A stretch of 43,223 nt of DNA from Candidatus Bacteroides merdigallinarum (GCA_019116285.1 DXBX01000005.1:1-43223), one strand, 5' to 3'. Positions 8,855 to 17,588 are shown, numbered from the stretch's first letter. Numbers and translations are program-made. Notes: a model not told the origin generated them from the letters alone.

Positions 8855-8959
8855 TTATAAACCTTTCAACCATTTCTTGCCGGATTTGCTATACAGCCAT
8901 AGGTTGAATCCGCCCACTACGATGATGCCTATGATGAAGATTGCGCTTAATGTATCCAT
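8855..8959 (-). CDS. 34-residue single-pass membrane peptide
   Basis: This short frame was read directly from the minus strand: [18 protein letters not shown], then [16 protein letters not shown] and a TAA stop. It has one hydrophobic helix (residues about 4-22) and a basic C-terminal tail (KSGKKWLKG), so the tail probably stays in the cytoplasm. It fills the gap between the 80-residue protein and coaD exactly, with gaps of only 8 and 7 bases, and there is no other reason for that spacing. No function is known to me. The tight operon packing is the main argument that it is a real gene. Confidence 0.7.
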   Translation of the reverse strand: MDTLSAIFIIGIIVVGGFNLWLYSKSGKKWLKGL

Positions 8960-8967
8960 AAGTCTGT

Positions 8968-9210
8968 TTACTTTAGTATTTTGTTAGCCGTAAAGGCACA
9001 TAAATAAGTCATGAAGATGCCGCTTGCTATCGTCAGCCAATTGATATGCTGGGGGATTTGTGTAATCAGCGGTGTGACGCCTCCTATCACCAGTCCTGCG
9101 AAGCACAACTTTGCCAAGTCGAAGAAGAAACCCGCCAGTTTCTCCCGCCGGGTCTTGTCCTTCTCCTTGGTTTCCTTTTGTTGGTTCTGTTGTTCTATCC
9201 ACTTACCCAT
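8968..9210 (-). CDS. Small two-helix membrane protein, function unknown
   Basis: The 80-residue protein starts with a charged Gln/Lys/Glu-rich stretch (residues 1-26), followed by two hydrophobic segments (about residues 30-52, FDLAKLCFAGLVIGGV, and 56-75, NWLTIASGIFMTYLCAF). It is the first gene of the unit leading to the membrane peptide, coaD and the S41 protease. It resembles short Bacteroidales membrane proteins of unknown function. No catalytic motif is present. Confidence 0.75.
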   Translation of the reverse strand: MGKWIEQQNQQKETKEKDKTRREKLAGFFFDLAKLCFAGLVIGGVTPLITQIPQHINWLTIASGIFMTYLCAFTANKILK

Positions 9211-9236
9211 GGGTCTTATGTTGTATTAAGGAAAAG

Positions 9237-9244
9237 CAAAGGTA
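9237..9244 (-). promoter_or_regulatory. -7 box (TACCTTTG on the minus strand) for the coaD operon
   Basis: CAAAGGTA on the plus strand reads TACCTTTG on the minus strand, 27 bases before the 80-residue gene. It shows that this operon can be transcribed separately from the topoisomerase gene. Confidence 0.7.
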
Positions 9245-9287
9245 AGGGATATTTTTGAGACTGGGCAGAGAAGTGTGTTTATTTTTG

Positions 9288-11231
9288 TTATTCCTCCTCC
9301 ACCAAGTCTTCTTCAATCACCAGGTTTTGGATGATGAAGTTCTGGCGTTCCATTGTGTTCTTGCCCATGTAGAATTCCAGCATTTCCTTCACGAGGTCGG
9401 TCTTGCGGAGGCTGACGGGCTCCAGGCGCATGTCCTTGCCGATGAAGTGGCGGAACTCATCGGGCGAGATTTCTCCCAAGCCCTTGAAGCGGGTGATTTC
9501 CGGATTCGGTCCCAGTTCCTGGATGGCGCGCAGACGCTCTTCTTCGGAGTAGCAGTAGGTAGTCTTCTTCTTGTTGCGCACGCGGAACAGCGGCGTTTGC
9601 AGGATGTAGACGTGTCCCTTCTTGATGAGGTCGGGGAAGAACTGGAGGAAGAAGGTGATCATCAGCAGGCGGATGTGCATGCCGTCCACATCGGCATCGG
9701 TGGCCACGATGACCTTGTTGTAGCGCAGCCCCTCCATGCCGTCCTCGATGTTGAGGGCTGCTTGGAGGAGGTTGAATTCCTCGTTTTCGTACACCACCTT
9801 CTTGGTCAGTCCGTAGCTGTTCAGCGGCTTGCCGCGGAGGCTGAAGACGGCCTGTGTGTTGACATCCCGGCTCTTGGTGATGGAGCCGCTGGCGGAGTCT
9901 CCCTCGGTGATGAAGATGCATGATTCCGCTTCTTGTTCCCGACCCTTGCCGTCGCTCAGGTGATAGCGGCAGTCGCGCAGCTTGCGGTTGTGCAGGTTGG
10001 CCTTCTTGGCACGTTCGCGGGCCAGCTTGGTGACGCCGGCGATGGCCTTGCGCTCCTTCTCCGAATCCTGTATCTTCTGGAGCATCACTTCGGCCACCAG
10101 CGGATTCTTGTGCAGGTAGTTGTCCACCTCGGTCTTGACGAAGTCGCCCACGTACTTGTTGATGGTGGGGCCTGCGGGCTTGTCCTCTTGGGGTACAGCA
10201 GGCCACATGTTGTTGCTGCCCAGCTTGGTCTTGGTCTGGCTTTCGAACATCGGCTCCTCCACATTGATGGCGATGGCGGCCACCAGTCCGTTGCGGATGT
10301 CGGCGAAGTCGAAGTTCTTCTGGTAGAACTCCTTGATGGTGCGGGCCAGATGCTCCTTCAGAGCCGATTGGTGGGTGCCACCCTGAGTGGTGTGCTGTCC
10401 GTTGACGAAGGAGTAGTATTCCTCGCCGTATTGGTTGGTGTGGGTGAAGGCAATCTCAATGTCCTCGCCTTTCAAGTGGATGATGTCATAGAGGCCCTCG
10501 CTGGTCATGTTGTCCTTCAGCAGGTCTTCCAGGCCGTGGCGTGAGAGGATGCGCTGGCCGTTGTAGATGAAGGTCAGGCCCGTGTTGAGGTAAGTATAGT
10601 TGCGCAACAGGTTCTCTACAAACTGGTTCTGGAAAGTGAACCCGGTGAACAGCGTGTCATCCGGCTCGAAGTAGATGAAAGTGCCCGTCTCTTCCGTGGA
10701 GTCCTCGGTGATGTCGCTCTGCAAGATGCCACGTTCGAATACCACGGCACGCACCTTGCCGTCGCGGTAGCTGCGCACCTCGAAGCGGCTGCTCAGCGCG
10801 TTCACTGCCTTGATGCCCACGCCGTTGAGGCCTACGCTCTTTTTGAACGCCTTCGAGTCGTATTTGCCGCCCGTGTTCAGCTTGCTCACGGCCTCCACCA
10901 GCTTGCCCTGGGGGATGCCGCGGCCATAGTCGCGCACGCTGACGCGTCGATTGTCTTCGATGGTCACTTCAATTTTCTTGCCTGCGCCCATCTTGAACTC
11001 GTCTATTGAGTTGTCCAGCGTCTCTTTCAGCAGTACATAGATGCCGTCATCGCTTTGGCTTCCGTCGCCCAGGCGGCCGATGTACATGCCGGAGCGGACA
11101 CGGATGTGCTCCATGTCGTCCAGGTGGCGGATGTTTTCTTCGGTGTAGTCCACGGGGGGGACGTTGGTGTCAGTGGTGTCGTTTGCCTCGTCCAGCGGCA
11201 ACAGTCCATTGTTTTCCAGTATTTCGTTCAT
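9288..11231 (-). CDS. parE: Type IIA DNA topoisomerase B subunit (topoisomerase IV ParE-like)
   Basis: The 647-residue protein has the GHKL ATPase domain ([12 protein letters not shown] at about residue 70, [10 protein letters not shown] at about 100, [13 protein letters not shown] at about 135), the transducer domain, and the TOPRIM domain ([10 protein letters not shown] at about residue 440 and [11 protein letters not shown] at about 510). It would pair with a ParC/GyrA-like subunit, which is not in this window, to decatenate or relax DNA. The length and domain layout do not by themselves separate ParE from GyrB. The choice of ParE rests on resemblance to the Bacteroides topoisomerase IV form, including the N-terminal sequence [14 protein letters not shown]. 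Confidence 0.9.
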   Translation of the reverse strand: MNEILENNGLLPLDEANDTTDTNVPPVDYTEENIRHLDDMEHIRVRSGMYIGRLGDGSQSDDGIYVLLKETLDNSIDEFKMGAGKKIEVTIEDNRRVSVRDYGRGIPQGKLVEAVSKLNTGGKYDSKAFKKSVGLNGVGIKAVNALSSRFEVRSYRDGKVRAVVFERGILQSDITEDSTEETGTFIYFEPDDTLFTGFTFQNQFVENLLRNYTYLNTGLTFIYNGQRILSRHGLEDLLKDNMTSEGLYDIIHLKGEDIEIAFTHTNQYGEEYYSFVNGQHTTQGGTHQSALKEHLARTIKEFYQKNFDFADIRNGLVAAIAINVEEPMFESQTKTKLGSNNMWPAVPQEDKPAGPTINKYVGDFVKTEVDNYLHKNPLVAEVMLQKIQDSEKERKAIAGVTKLARERAKKANLHNRKLRDCRYHLSDGKGREQEAESCIFITEGDSASGSITKSRDVNTQAVFSLRGKPLNSYGLTKKVVYENEEFNLLQAALNIEDGMEGLRYNKVIVATDADVDGMHIRLLMITFFLQFFPDLIKKGHVYILQTPLFRVRNKKKTTYCYSEEERLRAIQELGPNPEITRFKGLGEISPDEFRHFIGKDMRLEPVSLRKTDLVKEMLEFYMGKNTMERQNFIIQNLVIEEDLVEEE

Positions 11232-11254
11232 AATCTCAAGTCGGCATTTGGGGA

Positions 11255-11262
11255 CAAAGTTA
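11255..11262 (-). promoter_or_regulatory. -7 box (TAACTTTG) for the topoisomerase gene
   Basis: CAAAGTTA on the plus strand reads TAACTTTG on the minus strand, 24 bases upstream of the start codon. The 22-bp repeat array begins about 50 bases further upstream. Confidence 0.65.
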
Positions 11263-11312
11263 ATGAAAAAAACGATAAGTTGGGCATGGGGAGTGGTTCA
11301 ACCTGAGCAATA

Positions 11313-11400
11313 CGGGTGTATTGTGGCTCGTATGCGTCGGTACTGCCGCTCGTGTTCGTCGGTACCGTTGCTTGTGCTCGTCGGTATCGCGCTACTCACG
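11313..11400. repeat. 22-bp tandem array with CGTCGGTA core
   Basis: CGTCGGTA occurs exactly at 11335, 11357 and 11379, each 22 bp apart. The following 14 bases of each unit are similar (for example CTGCCGCTCGTGTT and CCGTTGCTTGTGCT). A degenerate fourth unit starts at 11313 (CGGGTGTA). The array lies between the SGNH gene end and the topoisomerase promoter. The same family occurs at 37567. Confidence 0.85.
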
Positions 11401-12331
11401 GCCGGGCTTGCTGCAGGTCCTGACGCAGTATCCGGGTGAATTTGACAGCACCGTGGTCCGAACTCAGATGGTTGCCATCATAGAAGTCTTCGTCCGTGAA
11501 GCGTGGGTCAGAGAGGTAGTCATGCCACGTCACGTTGTCCCATTGCCGGACAACGCCTTCTGCTGCCGTGCGTATCATTTCCCATTGCCGACGGTCGGCC
11601 AGGCGGACATACTCCGGATGGACGGGCGGCATGACCAAGTGTAGCCGGATGCCCCGCTCGTGACACAGACGGGCCACTTCGTGCAGGCGGCGGACATTGG
11701 CGCGGTAGAGGGTGCTGTCCTTGTCGGCCAGCATCGCCTTGTGCTGGCCACGCACCATCTCCGGAATTTCCTCCAGCCAGCTTTTCTCTTTCAAAGCCAA
11801 GTCGTAGCCGTGGTCCAGTCCTAGGGAATCGCAAGTGATGGTAGACTTGTGGCGGATGTAGTATTTGGACCATTTCCGCATGGACAGTGCACCCAAATAG
11901 GGCAGTTCCAAGTGATGGAAATAATCGTCCTCGCGGCAGATGCCCATATAGATCTTATGGTTGATGAGGCTGCTTTCGTCCACATCGGCGGCATCGTCCA
12001 TCCACAGGGCATGGAAACAGAGTCCCCAGATGAGGCCTTTCAGCTGTGGAAGGCTGTCCGCGTATTTCTCGAACAAGGCCTGGTTGAACCGCATCCATTC
12101 GCCGGAGATGGCCAGATTATAAGTACTGTCCGCGTAGCAGGCGGGGTCGATGCCACAGTTTGCAACCGAACTTCCGATAATCATCGTGCGCATCTCCGTC
12201 TTGTGCTGTTCCAGCAGGTTTTGCTTGAAACGCAACGGATTGGGCACTTGCCGCAACATATACTCCATGCCGGCGGCCAGCAGGAGTAGTGATGCGGAGA
12301 AGGCGGCAACGTATTTCAGAAATCTGTTCAT
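11396..12331 (-). CDS. SGNH-hydrolase-like membrane-anchored protein, probable O-acyltransfer partner of the MBOAT
   Basis: The 311-residue protein has an N-terminal hydrophobic anchor (residues 5-25) and then a fold resembling SGNH/DltD or AlgX-type proteins. The block I serine motif is MIIGSSVANCGIDP (about residue 51). A C-terminal Asp-x-x-His pair is present in YDGNHLSSDHG (about residue 283). It is the last gene of a unit with GT90 and MBOAT genes, 6 bases after the MBOAT. By analogy with DltB-DltD or AlgI-AlgX pairs it would finish transfer of an acetyl or other acyl group to an exported glycan. The partnership is inferred from order and motifs. Confidence 0.75.
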   Translation of the reverse strand: MNRFLKYVAAFSASLLLLAAGMEYMLRQVPNPLRFKQNLLEQHKTEMRTMIIGSSVANCGIDPACYADSTYNLAISGEWMRFNQALFEKYADSLPQLKGLIWGLCFHALWMDDAADVDESSLINHKIYMGICREDDYFHHLELPYLGALSMRKWSKYYIRHKSTITCDSLGLDHGYDLALKEKSWLEEIPEMVRGQHKAMLADKDSTLYRANVRRLHEVARLCHERGIRLHLVMPPVHPEYVRLADRRQWEMIRTAAEGVVRQWDNVTWHDYLSDPRFTDEDFYDGNHLSSDHGAVKFTRILRQDLQQARP

Positions 12332-12337
12332 AGTCTT

Positions 12338-13777
12338 TTAGAATTGGAAGTAAATGAACTCGGCCTGTTGTCCGGCCAGGAGGAATGTCGTGATGAATAT
12401 CGCGTAGTATAATGCCCAGCGCACGGCACGGTGGCGCAGGATGCCACGCTCTTCGAACTGGAGACCGAACTGCTTGGTGCGCATCAGCCATTCCACCACC
12501 AGCAGGATGCCGATGTAGATGAGCGGGTCCTTGTCATGGGCGGGCAGGGCGAACTGGAATTGTGTGACCATACGTACGATGTAGTCCCACGCCTGTCCGA
12601 TATTTTCCGCCCGGAAAATCACCCAGCCCACCATTGCGAGGATGAATGTTGTCAGCATCTGCACCAACTCGCGCAACGAGGGGAACAGGCGGCCTTGCGC
12701 TACGACATCCGTGTGCTTCCGGTTCTTACCGAAGACCAGGAGCGGCAGGAACAGCAGAGCGTGGTAGGCACCCCAGCAGATGAAGGTCCAGTTGGCACCG
12801 TGCCAGAAGCCGCTGACCAGGAAGATGACCAACGTGTTGCGCATGGTCTTCAGCTTGCTGCACCGGCTGCCGCCCAACGGGAAGTAAATATAGTCGCGGA
12901 ACCAGGTGGTGAGCGAGATGTGCCACCGTCGCCAGAACTCGGCAATGTCCCGTGAGAAGTAGGGGTAGTTGAAGTTGCGCATCAGCCGGATGCCGAATAA
13001 CCGTGCCGTGCCGATGGCAATGTCCGAATAGCCGGAGAAGTCGCCGTAGATCTGGAAGGTGAAGAACAGCGCGCCCATCAGCAGCTGCGGGCCGCTCATC
13101 ACCTGGTAGTCGGCAAAGATGGTATTTACCACCGTGGCACAATTGTCCGCCACGACCATCTTCTTGAACAGTCCCCACAGGATTTGCCGCATGCCGTCCA
13201 CGGCCTGGGCATAGTCGAAGTGCCTTTTCGCCAAGAATTGGGGCAGCAGGTTGGTGGCACGCTCGATGGGGCCGGCCACCAGCTGGGGAAAGAAACTGAT
13301 GAAGGCGAAGAAGGCTACCACATCGCGCACGGGTTTCACCTTGTGTTGGTAGACGTCTATCGTGTAGCTCAGTGCCTGGAAGGTATAGAAGCTGATGCCT
13401 ACGGGCAGCAGGATGTCCAGTGTCACCCAGTCCACCTCCCAACCCACAGCGCGGCACAGGACAGCCAGATTCTCGCCGAAGAAGTTGAAGTACTTGAAGA
13501 TGCAGAGGATGAGCAGGTTCAGGGTGATATTCCCGGCGCTGACCCACTTCTGTGCCCGGCGGCGTCCCTCATAGTGTTCCAGCAACAGGCCGCTCCAATA
13601 ACTGCACAAGGTGGTGAATCCCATCAGCAGCAGGAAGCGCCAGTCCCACCAGCCATAGAATACATAACTTGCCACTACGACAAAAAGGTTTTGTGCCCGC
13701 AGAGGCTTGAACACGAACCAATAGAGCAGGAACACTATCGGCAGGTAAATCAGAAATTCGATGGAGTTGAACAGCAT
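12338..13777 (-). CDS. MBOAT-family membrane-bound O-acyltransferase (AlgI/DltB-like)
   Basis: The 479-residue polytopic membrane protein has the MBOAT hallmarks: FWRRWHISLTTWFRDYIYFP (about residue 280) and the conserved active-site His in GFWHGANWTF (about residue 318). It starts like AlgI (MLFNSIEFLIYLPIVFLLYW). Such proteins move an acyl group, usually acetyl, across the inner membrane for addition to an extracytoplasmic polysaccharide. It follows the GT90 gene by 13 bases and precedes the SGNH gene by 6 bases. The modified glycan is not identified. Confidence 0.92.
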   Translation of the reverse strand: MLFNSIEFLIYLPIVFLLYWFVFKPLRAQNLFVVVASYVFYGWWDWRFLLLMGFTTLCSYWSGLLLEHYEGRRRAQKWVSAGNITLNLLILCIFKYFNFFGENLAVLCRAVGWEVDWVTLDILLPVGISFYTFQALSYTIDVYQHKVKPVRDVVAFFAFISFFPQLVAGPIERATNLLPQFLAKRHFDYAQAVDGMRQILWGLFKKMVVADNCATVVNTIFADYQVMSGPQLLMGALFFTFQIYGDFSGYSDIAIGTARLFGIRLMRNFNYPYFSRDIAEFWRRWHISLTTWFRDYIYFPLGGSRCSKLKTMRNTLVIFLVSGFWHGANWTFICWGAYHALLFLPLLVFGKNRKHTDVVAQGRLFPSLRELVQMLTTFILAMVGWVIFRAENIGQAWDYIVRMVTQFQFALPAHDKDPLIYIGILLVVEWLMRTKQFGLQFEERGILRHRAVRWALYYAIFITTFLLAGQQAEFIYFQF

Positions 13778-13790
13778 GATGAATCGGAGG

Positions 13791-14801
13791 TTAAAGTTGT
13801 CCGCTGGTCTCGAAATACCGTTTCAGGACCATCAGTTGGAGCAGTTCCTCGCGTTCCGTGTCGCGGAACTGGTCGACATATTCGTGGGCGTGGCGGATAA
13901 TCTCCTCCGCCTCCTCCGGGTGGGCGATGTAGTAGCGAATCTTCTCCTCGAAGTCTGAGAAGTCCTCGCGCACCTCCACATAGTGGTAACCGGGACGGAG
14001 CGTCCCCTCCATGAACCACGTCTCACAGGTGGGGCGGGTCATCACGGCCAGCGAGTTGGATGACATCACCCATTTCAAGTTGGAAGCCACGTCGTTGCCT
14101 TCCAGGGCAATGATGAATTTGTAGTCCAAGTGCTCACGAATGGTCTTCTTGGGTGTCATCCACTCGTCCGGGCAACCTTCGTTGCGGCCCACCACGCCGC
14201 AGTCGCACAACGGGTGGCCGAAGAACATCTCCAGGAAGCGGCTGCGCAGGCGGCTCTGGCGGATTTTGCCCCGGAAGATGGCGCAGTCCTTCTTCTCGCG
14301 GAAAGGCTTTGTGTCGTGCACGAACATGAAGTGGCGCAGTTTGTCCAGCTTCAGCACCACCGAGTTGTGGTTGTCCGCCGTGAGTAAGCGACTCTTTACA
14401 ACGGTGGGCGCATCGGGGGTGAAGTAGACGTCGCCCGGACAGAAGTTCCAGCGCAGACGGGGCGGGAACCAGCGGGTGACATCATGTTGGTCGAAGTAAT
14501 AGGCCGTGTGGAACGTCTTCGGCCGGAAGCCGTCCAAGGCCCCCGTGTAGTAGAGCCAACTGCGCTCCCGGCGGATAGAATCCTGTGGATAGACTTGCCA
14601 GGGGGTATCCACGCGGTTATAATACGCCACGCGTTGCAACATGTAGTCGTAGTCCGGGCGCGACTGTGCGGCCCGCAGCTTCCGCTCGCGTCGGGCGCGA
14701 TACCATGCGTCGGGGACGAGCAGGCCGAGGAAGTTGCCCAGGAAGTTGAGCAGCTTGTTCGGCTTGCCGCTGTGCAGTTTATAGAGTAGGCTGTCGCTCA
14801 T
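13791..14801 (-). CDS. Glycosyltransferase family 90 (CAP10/LPS-modifying type)
   Basis: The 336-residue protein matches the GT90/Caps-modifying group. The C-terminal signature region KFIIALEGNDVASNLKWVMSSNSLAV (shortened here: IIALEGNDVASNLKW, about residue 240) and the preceding NEGCPDEWM segment are typical; the family often transfers xylose or glucose to lipopolysaccharide or capsule. There is no signal peptide, so it should act at the cytoplasmic face. It is the first gene of the GT90-MBOAT-SGNH unit, driven by a divergent promoter at 14844. Confidence 0.85.
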   Translation of the reverse strand: MSDSLLYKLHSGKPNKLLNFLGNFLGLLVPDAWYRARRERKLRAAQSRPDYDYMLQRVAYYNRVDTPWQVYPQDSIRRERSWLYYTGALDGFRPKTFHTAYYFDQHDVTRWFPPRLRWNFCPGDVYFTPDAPTVVKSRLLTADNHNSVVLKLDKLRHFMFVHDTKPFREKKDCAIFRGKIRQSRLRSRFLEMFFGHPLCDCGVVGRNEGCPDEWMTPKKTIREHLDYKFIIALEGNDVASNLKWVMSSNSLAVMTRPTCETWFMEGTLRPGYHYVEVREDFSDFEEKIRYYIAHPEEAEEIIRHAHEYVDQFRDTEREELLQLMVLKRYFETSGQL

Positions 14802-14843
14802 AATTTTTTATGTATAAGAAAGGTTGACGGATATTTTTCGGCG

Positions 14844-14851
14844 CAAAGGTA
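14844..14851 (-). promoter_or_regulatory. -7 box (TACCTTTG) for the GT90-MBOAT-SGNH unit
   Basis: CAAAGGTA on the plus strand reads TACCTTTG on the minus strand, 42 bases before the GT90 start. It stands back to back with the plus-strand box at 14873. Confidence 0.7.
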
Positions 14852-14872
14852 GTGTTTTTATCCTATAATCCA

Positions 14873-14880
14873 TACCTTTG
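14873..14880 (+). promoter_or_regulatory. -7 box (TACCTTTG) for the Caps_synth gene
   Basis: TACCTTTG lies 37 bases upstream of ATG 14918. It rules out the upstream GTG at 14852 as a start, because that codon would precede the transcript. Confidence 0.75.
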
Positions 14881-14917
14881 CAGGCATCAAAGATCAAGCA
14901 ATATTCATATTCCTAAA

Positions 14918-15820
14918 ATGAGAAAGATGTCAAAGACCAAAAGGTTCTTCAAGCGTGTGGAGAAATTCTTTTCTTACTTCAAGCAGCGATACATCGTGTG
15001 GTTCCTTCTGTACAGATCCGGAGCCAAGGAACTGGTCAGACAGTATGCCAACCGTAACCATGAGGCTTGCGGCAGCATTGGGGCAGAGTCCCCGATATGG
15101 GTCTGCTGGTGGCAGGGTGAAGAGGCCATGCCGGACATTGCCAAGGCTTGCCTTCGTTCCATACGGAGATACGCTTGTGCCCATCCGGTCAGACTGATTA
15201 CGGCAGAGAACTTCTCGGAGTATGTCACTTTCCCGCCCGAGATCATGGAAAAACAACGCCGGGGACTCATAGACCTGACTCATTTTTCGGATATCCTGCG
15301 CGTTTCCCTGCTGGCCCGGTATGGAGGAATCTGGATGGATGCCACCGTGTTGATACCGTCCAGGCCGTTGGACGAGTTCATACGTCCGACAGAGACGTTT
15401 TGGAGCTGCCACCACAAGCCCATTTACCACAACATCTCCCGCGGGGGTTGGGTCAGCTTCTTCTGGGCTTGCGGGAAGGATAACCTGTTGCCGGCGTTTA
15501 TGGCCGATTTCCATATCCGTTATTGGCTACGGCATGACAAGTTGATAGTCTACTTGTTGCTGGATTATGCTTTCGCTTTGGCCCGCAAATATATACCGGC
15601 AGTGCACCGGATGATAGAAGAGGTGCCCCTGTCAGCCATGGGACCTTTGGGCAAATGCCTGAACGACGAATACCGGCCCGAGGAATGGGAACATTTTTGC
15701 CGCGACTATGATTTCCATAAGCTGACTTACAAGATACCGTTGCATCGGACAACGCCTGACGGAAAAGAAACTTATTACGGGCATATCCTGGCGGAATATC
15801 TGGAGGCGGGGAAGTGCTGA
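14918..15820 (+). CDS. Capsular polysaccharide synthesis-type transferase (GT32-like)
   Basis: With the ATG at 14918 the protein has 300 residues; ATG 14927 is also possible. An earlier GTG at 14852 keeps the frame open but lies upstream of the promoter box. The segment IWVCWWQGEEAMPDIAKAC (about residue 55) and the DxD-type motif region RYGGIWMDATVLIP (about residue 140, sugar-nucleotide and metal binding) are characteristic of the Caps_synth/GT32 group. It should add a sugar to a cell-surface glycan in the cytoplasm. It stands alone, divergent from the GT90 unit, with no obvious terminator before the Rpn gene. Confidence 0.85.
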   Translation: MRKMSKTKRFFKRVEKFFSYFKQRYIVWFLLYRSGAKELVRQYANRNHEACGSIGAESPIWVCWWQGEEAMPDIAKACLRSIRRYACAHPVRLITAENFSEYVTFPPEIMEKQRRGLIDLTHFSDILRVSLLARYGGIWMDATVLIPSRPLDEFIRPTETFWSCHHKPIYHNISRGGWVSFFWACGKDNLLPAFMADFHIRYWLRHDKLIVYLLLDYAFALARKYIPAVHRMIEEVPLSAMGPLGKCLNDEYRPEEWEHFCRDYDFHKLTYKIPLHRTTPDGKETYYGHILAEYLEAGKC

Positions 15821-15865
15821 ATGTTTTTTCACGCCGCAAGGTTGTGTCCTTTCCCCCATAATCCT

Positions 15866-15873
15866 TAACTTTG
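15866..15873 (+). promoter_or_regulatory. -7 box (TAACTTTG) for the Rpn-type gene
   Basis: TAACTTTG lies 28 bases upstream of the start codon of the nuclease gene. Confidence 0.6.
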
Positions 15874-15901
15874 CAGAGATTAACGAAAAGGCAATGAAAG
15901 T

Positions 15902-16813
15902 ATGAAAGAGAACCTGATCCGATTCGACTGGGCGATGAAACGCCTGCTGCGCGACAAGAGCAATTACGTCGTGCTGGAAGGTTTCCTCTCCACCCTGTTG
16001 GGCGAGGACCTGCGCATTGTCCGTTTCCTGGAGAGCGAAGGCAACCAGGAGAACGCGACCGACAAGTTCAACCGCGCCGACATGCTGGTCGAGGACAGCC
16101 TGGGCCGCCTGCTCATCATCGAGGTGCAGAACAATCACGAGCTGGACTACTTCCACCGGATGCTCTACGGGGTGTCCAAGACCATCTCGGAGTACATCAA
16201 CCTGGGCGATGACTACGACAAGGTGCGCAAGCTCTACTCCATCAACATCGTCTATTTCGAACTGGGACAGGGCAAGGACTACGTCTACCACGGCAAGACG
16301 GAGTTCCGCGGCCTGCACGACACGGAGGATGTCCTGCAATTGTCCGTCCGCCAGCGCGAGTTGTTCGTGGGCAAGAATGCGGGCGATATCTTCCCGGAAT
16401 ACTATGTGCTCCGCGTAAACGATTTCGACAAGGTGGCCAAGACCCCCCTTGATGAGTGGATCGAATTTCTCAAGACGGGAGTCATAGAGCGGACCGCCAC
16501 GGCCAAGGGGCTTCCCGAAGCTCGCGAGCGGCTCCGGGTAGATGCGCTTCCTCCTGACGAGAAGAGAGCCTACATCCGCGACATGGAGGCTCAGCGTTAC
16601 CAGCGCAGCGTCATCAAGTCCGGCTGGATTGAAGGCCGTGCGGAAGGCCGTGCGGAGGGTCGTGCGGAAGGCCGTGCGGAAGGTCGTGCGGAAGGGATGA
16701 AAGAAAAAGCCTTGGATACGGCCCGGCGCATGAAGCAACTGGGACTGTCGACGGAGACCATTGCCCAATGCACGCAGTTGAGCGTGGAAGAGATAGAAAA
16801 ACTGGGAATATGA
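15902..16813 (+). CDS. Rpn-family PD-(D/E)XK nuclease (recombination-promoting nuclease / putative transposase)
   Basis: The 303-residue protein starts with the family pattern KENLIRFDWAMKRLLRDKSN. The PD-(D/E)XK active site is visible as Asp60 (FNRADMLVED) and Glu74-x-Gln76 (LLIIEVQNN). Proteins of this family cut DNA and can promote RecA-independent recombination; the transposase label is historical. Residues about 242-262 are five tandem Glu-Gly-Arg-Ala units encoded by near-identical 12-bp repeats, followed by a helical tail (QLGLSTETIAQCTQLS). The gene has its own promoter and a strong terminator. No terminal inverted repeats or target duplication were seen, so mobility is not shown. Confidence 0.88.
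   Translation: MKENLIRFDWAMKRLLRDKSNYVVLEGFLSTLLGEDLRIVRFLESEGNQENATDKFNRADMLVEDSLGRLLIIEVQNNHELDYFHRMLYGVSKTISEYINLGDDYDKVRKLYSINIVYFELGQGKDYVYHGKTEFRGLHDTEDVLQLSVRQRELFVGKNAGDIFPEYYVLRVNDFDKVAKTPLDEWIEFLKTGVIERTATAKGLPEARERLRVDALPPDEKRAYIRDMEAQRYQRSVIKSGWIEGRAEGRAEGRAEGRAEGRAEGMKEKALDTARRMKQLGLSTETIAQCTQLSVEEIEKLGI
16629..16696 (+). repeat. 12-bp tandem repeats coding Glu-Gly-Arg-Ala
   Basis: About five copies of a 12-bp unit (GAAGGCCGTGCG with C/T or A/G changes) sit inside the Rpn-type gene. Gain or loss of units keeps the reading frame, so the linker length can vary without destroying the protein. Confidence 0.9.
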
Positions 16814-16837
16814 TAATGGCATTACAAACCAAGGGAT

Positions 16838-16864
16838 ACCCGTCCGGTGAGGACGGGTTTTTTG
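16838..16864 (+). terminator. Terminator of the Rpn-type gene
   Basis: ACCCGTCC and GGACGGGT form an 8-bp stem with a short loop followed by T residues. Bases 16828-16864 (AACCAAG, GGATACCCGTCCG, AGGACGGGTTTTT) closely match the end of the candidate small RNA at 19984-20024. Confidence 0.9.
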
Positions 16865-16880
16865 TTTGGTCTGTTGCCGT

Positions 16881-17588
16881 CTATCGATGGAGGAGCGTGA
16901 AGCGCACCAGGAGGACGATATGCTTCATGAAGCGTTCGAACCTCCGTCCCAGCTTGTGGTGCTTCCAGCTGCCGTAGACTTTGTGCTTGGCGAAGGCATC
17001 GGGATGCTTGATGGTGTTCTTGTTGCAGGGCGTCACGAAGTAGCCGGGGTAGATGACGACATCGTCTGCCAGGTGCTGCTTCACGTCCTCGTTCCGATAG
17101 CCTTTCTGACGTGCGATTTCCACCATGACGTCCGGCGATATCTTCAGGTCATACGATCCGTCGGGTAACTTGAAGGGGCGGGAGTTGTAGTAGTCGAAGA
17201 CTTCCTTGCAGAATTGGTTGCCTTTTTCGCCCATGAAGAAGGCCGCCTGGAGCTTCACCGTCGTGCAGATATGCTCGTGGAAGGATACAAAGCCGTGTTC
17301 GGGCATGAAGTGGTCGAAGCGTTTTTTCACGAACATGTCGCTGTCCATGTAGACGCCTCCTTCCTTCCAGACGGAATAGAAGCGGACCACGTCGGCGGCG
17401 AAGGCCCACTTGCGGGCATCCAATGCTTCATTGATATACCGGCAACCGATGGCACGGGCATCCTCCATGGTCCACCGGCGCACCTTGAAATCGGGAAGTA
17501 CACGTTTCCAACTTTCCAGGCAAATCTTGATTTCTACGGGGAAGGGGTCATCGCTGAACCAGCATAAGTGAATGATCTTGGGAGTCAT
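16881..17588 (-). CDS. Glycosyltransferase, GT32/OCH1-like
   Basis: The 235-residue protein opens with the family signature TPKIIHLCWFSDDPFP (residues 2-17) and carries the DxD motif in EGGVYMDSDMFV (about residue 95). These bind the sugar nucleotide and metal. It is cytoplasmic, with no signal peptide. It is the last gene of a three-gene glycosyltransferase unit (19637 to 16881), 24 bases after the GT2 gene. The donor sugar is not known. It converges on the Rpn-type gene. Confidence 0.9.
   Translation of the reverse strand: MTPKIIHLCWFSDDPFPVEIKICLESWKRVLPDFKVRRWTMEDARAIGCRYINEALDARKWAFAADVVRFYSVWKEGGVYMDSDMFVKKRFDHFMPEHGFVSFHEHICTTVKLQAAFFMGEKGNQFCKEVFDYYNSRPFKLPDGSYDLKISPDVMVEIARQKGYRNEDVKQHLADDVVIYPGYFVTPCNKNTIKHPDAFAKHKVYGSWKHHKLGRRFERFMKHIVLLVRFTLLHR

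Noticed and set aside
11313..11400. CRISPR array
   Set aside because: The 22-bp units are contiguous, without unique spacers, too few, and no cas genes are near. The same holds for the arrays at 20117, 24733, 37567 and 41024.
14852..14917. N-terminal extension of the Caps_synth protein from GTG 14852
   Set aside because: The start lies upstream of the -7 box at 14873, and the added residues match no family sequence.
15902..16813. Complete transposable element around the Rpn-type gene
   Set aside because: No terminal inverted repeats or target-site duplication were found around the gene.
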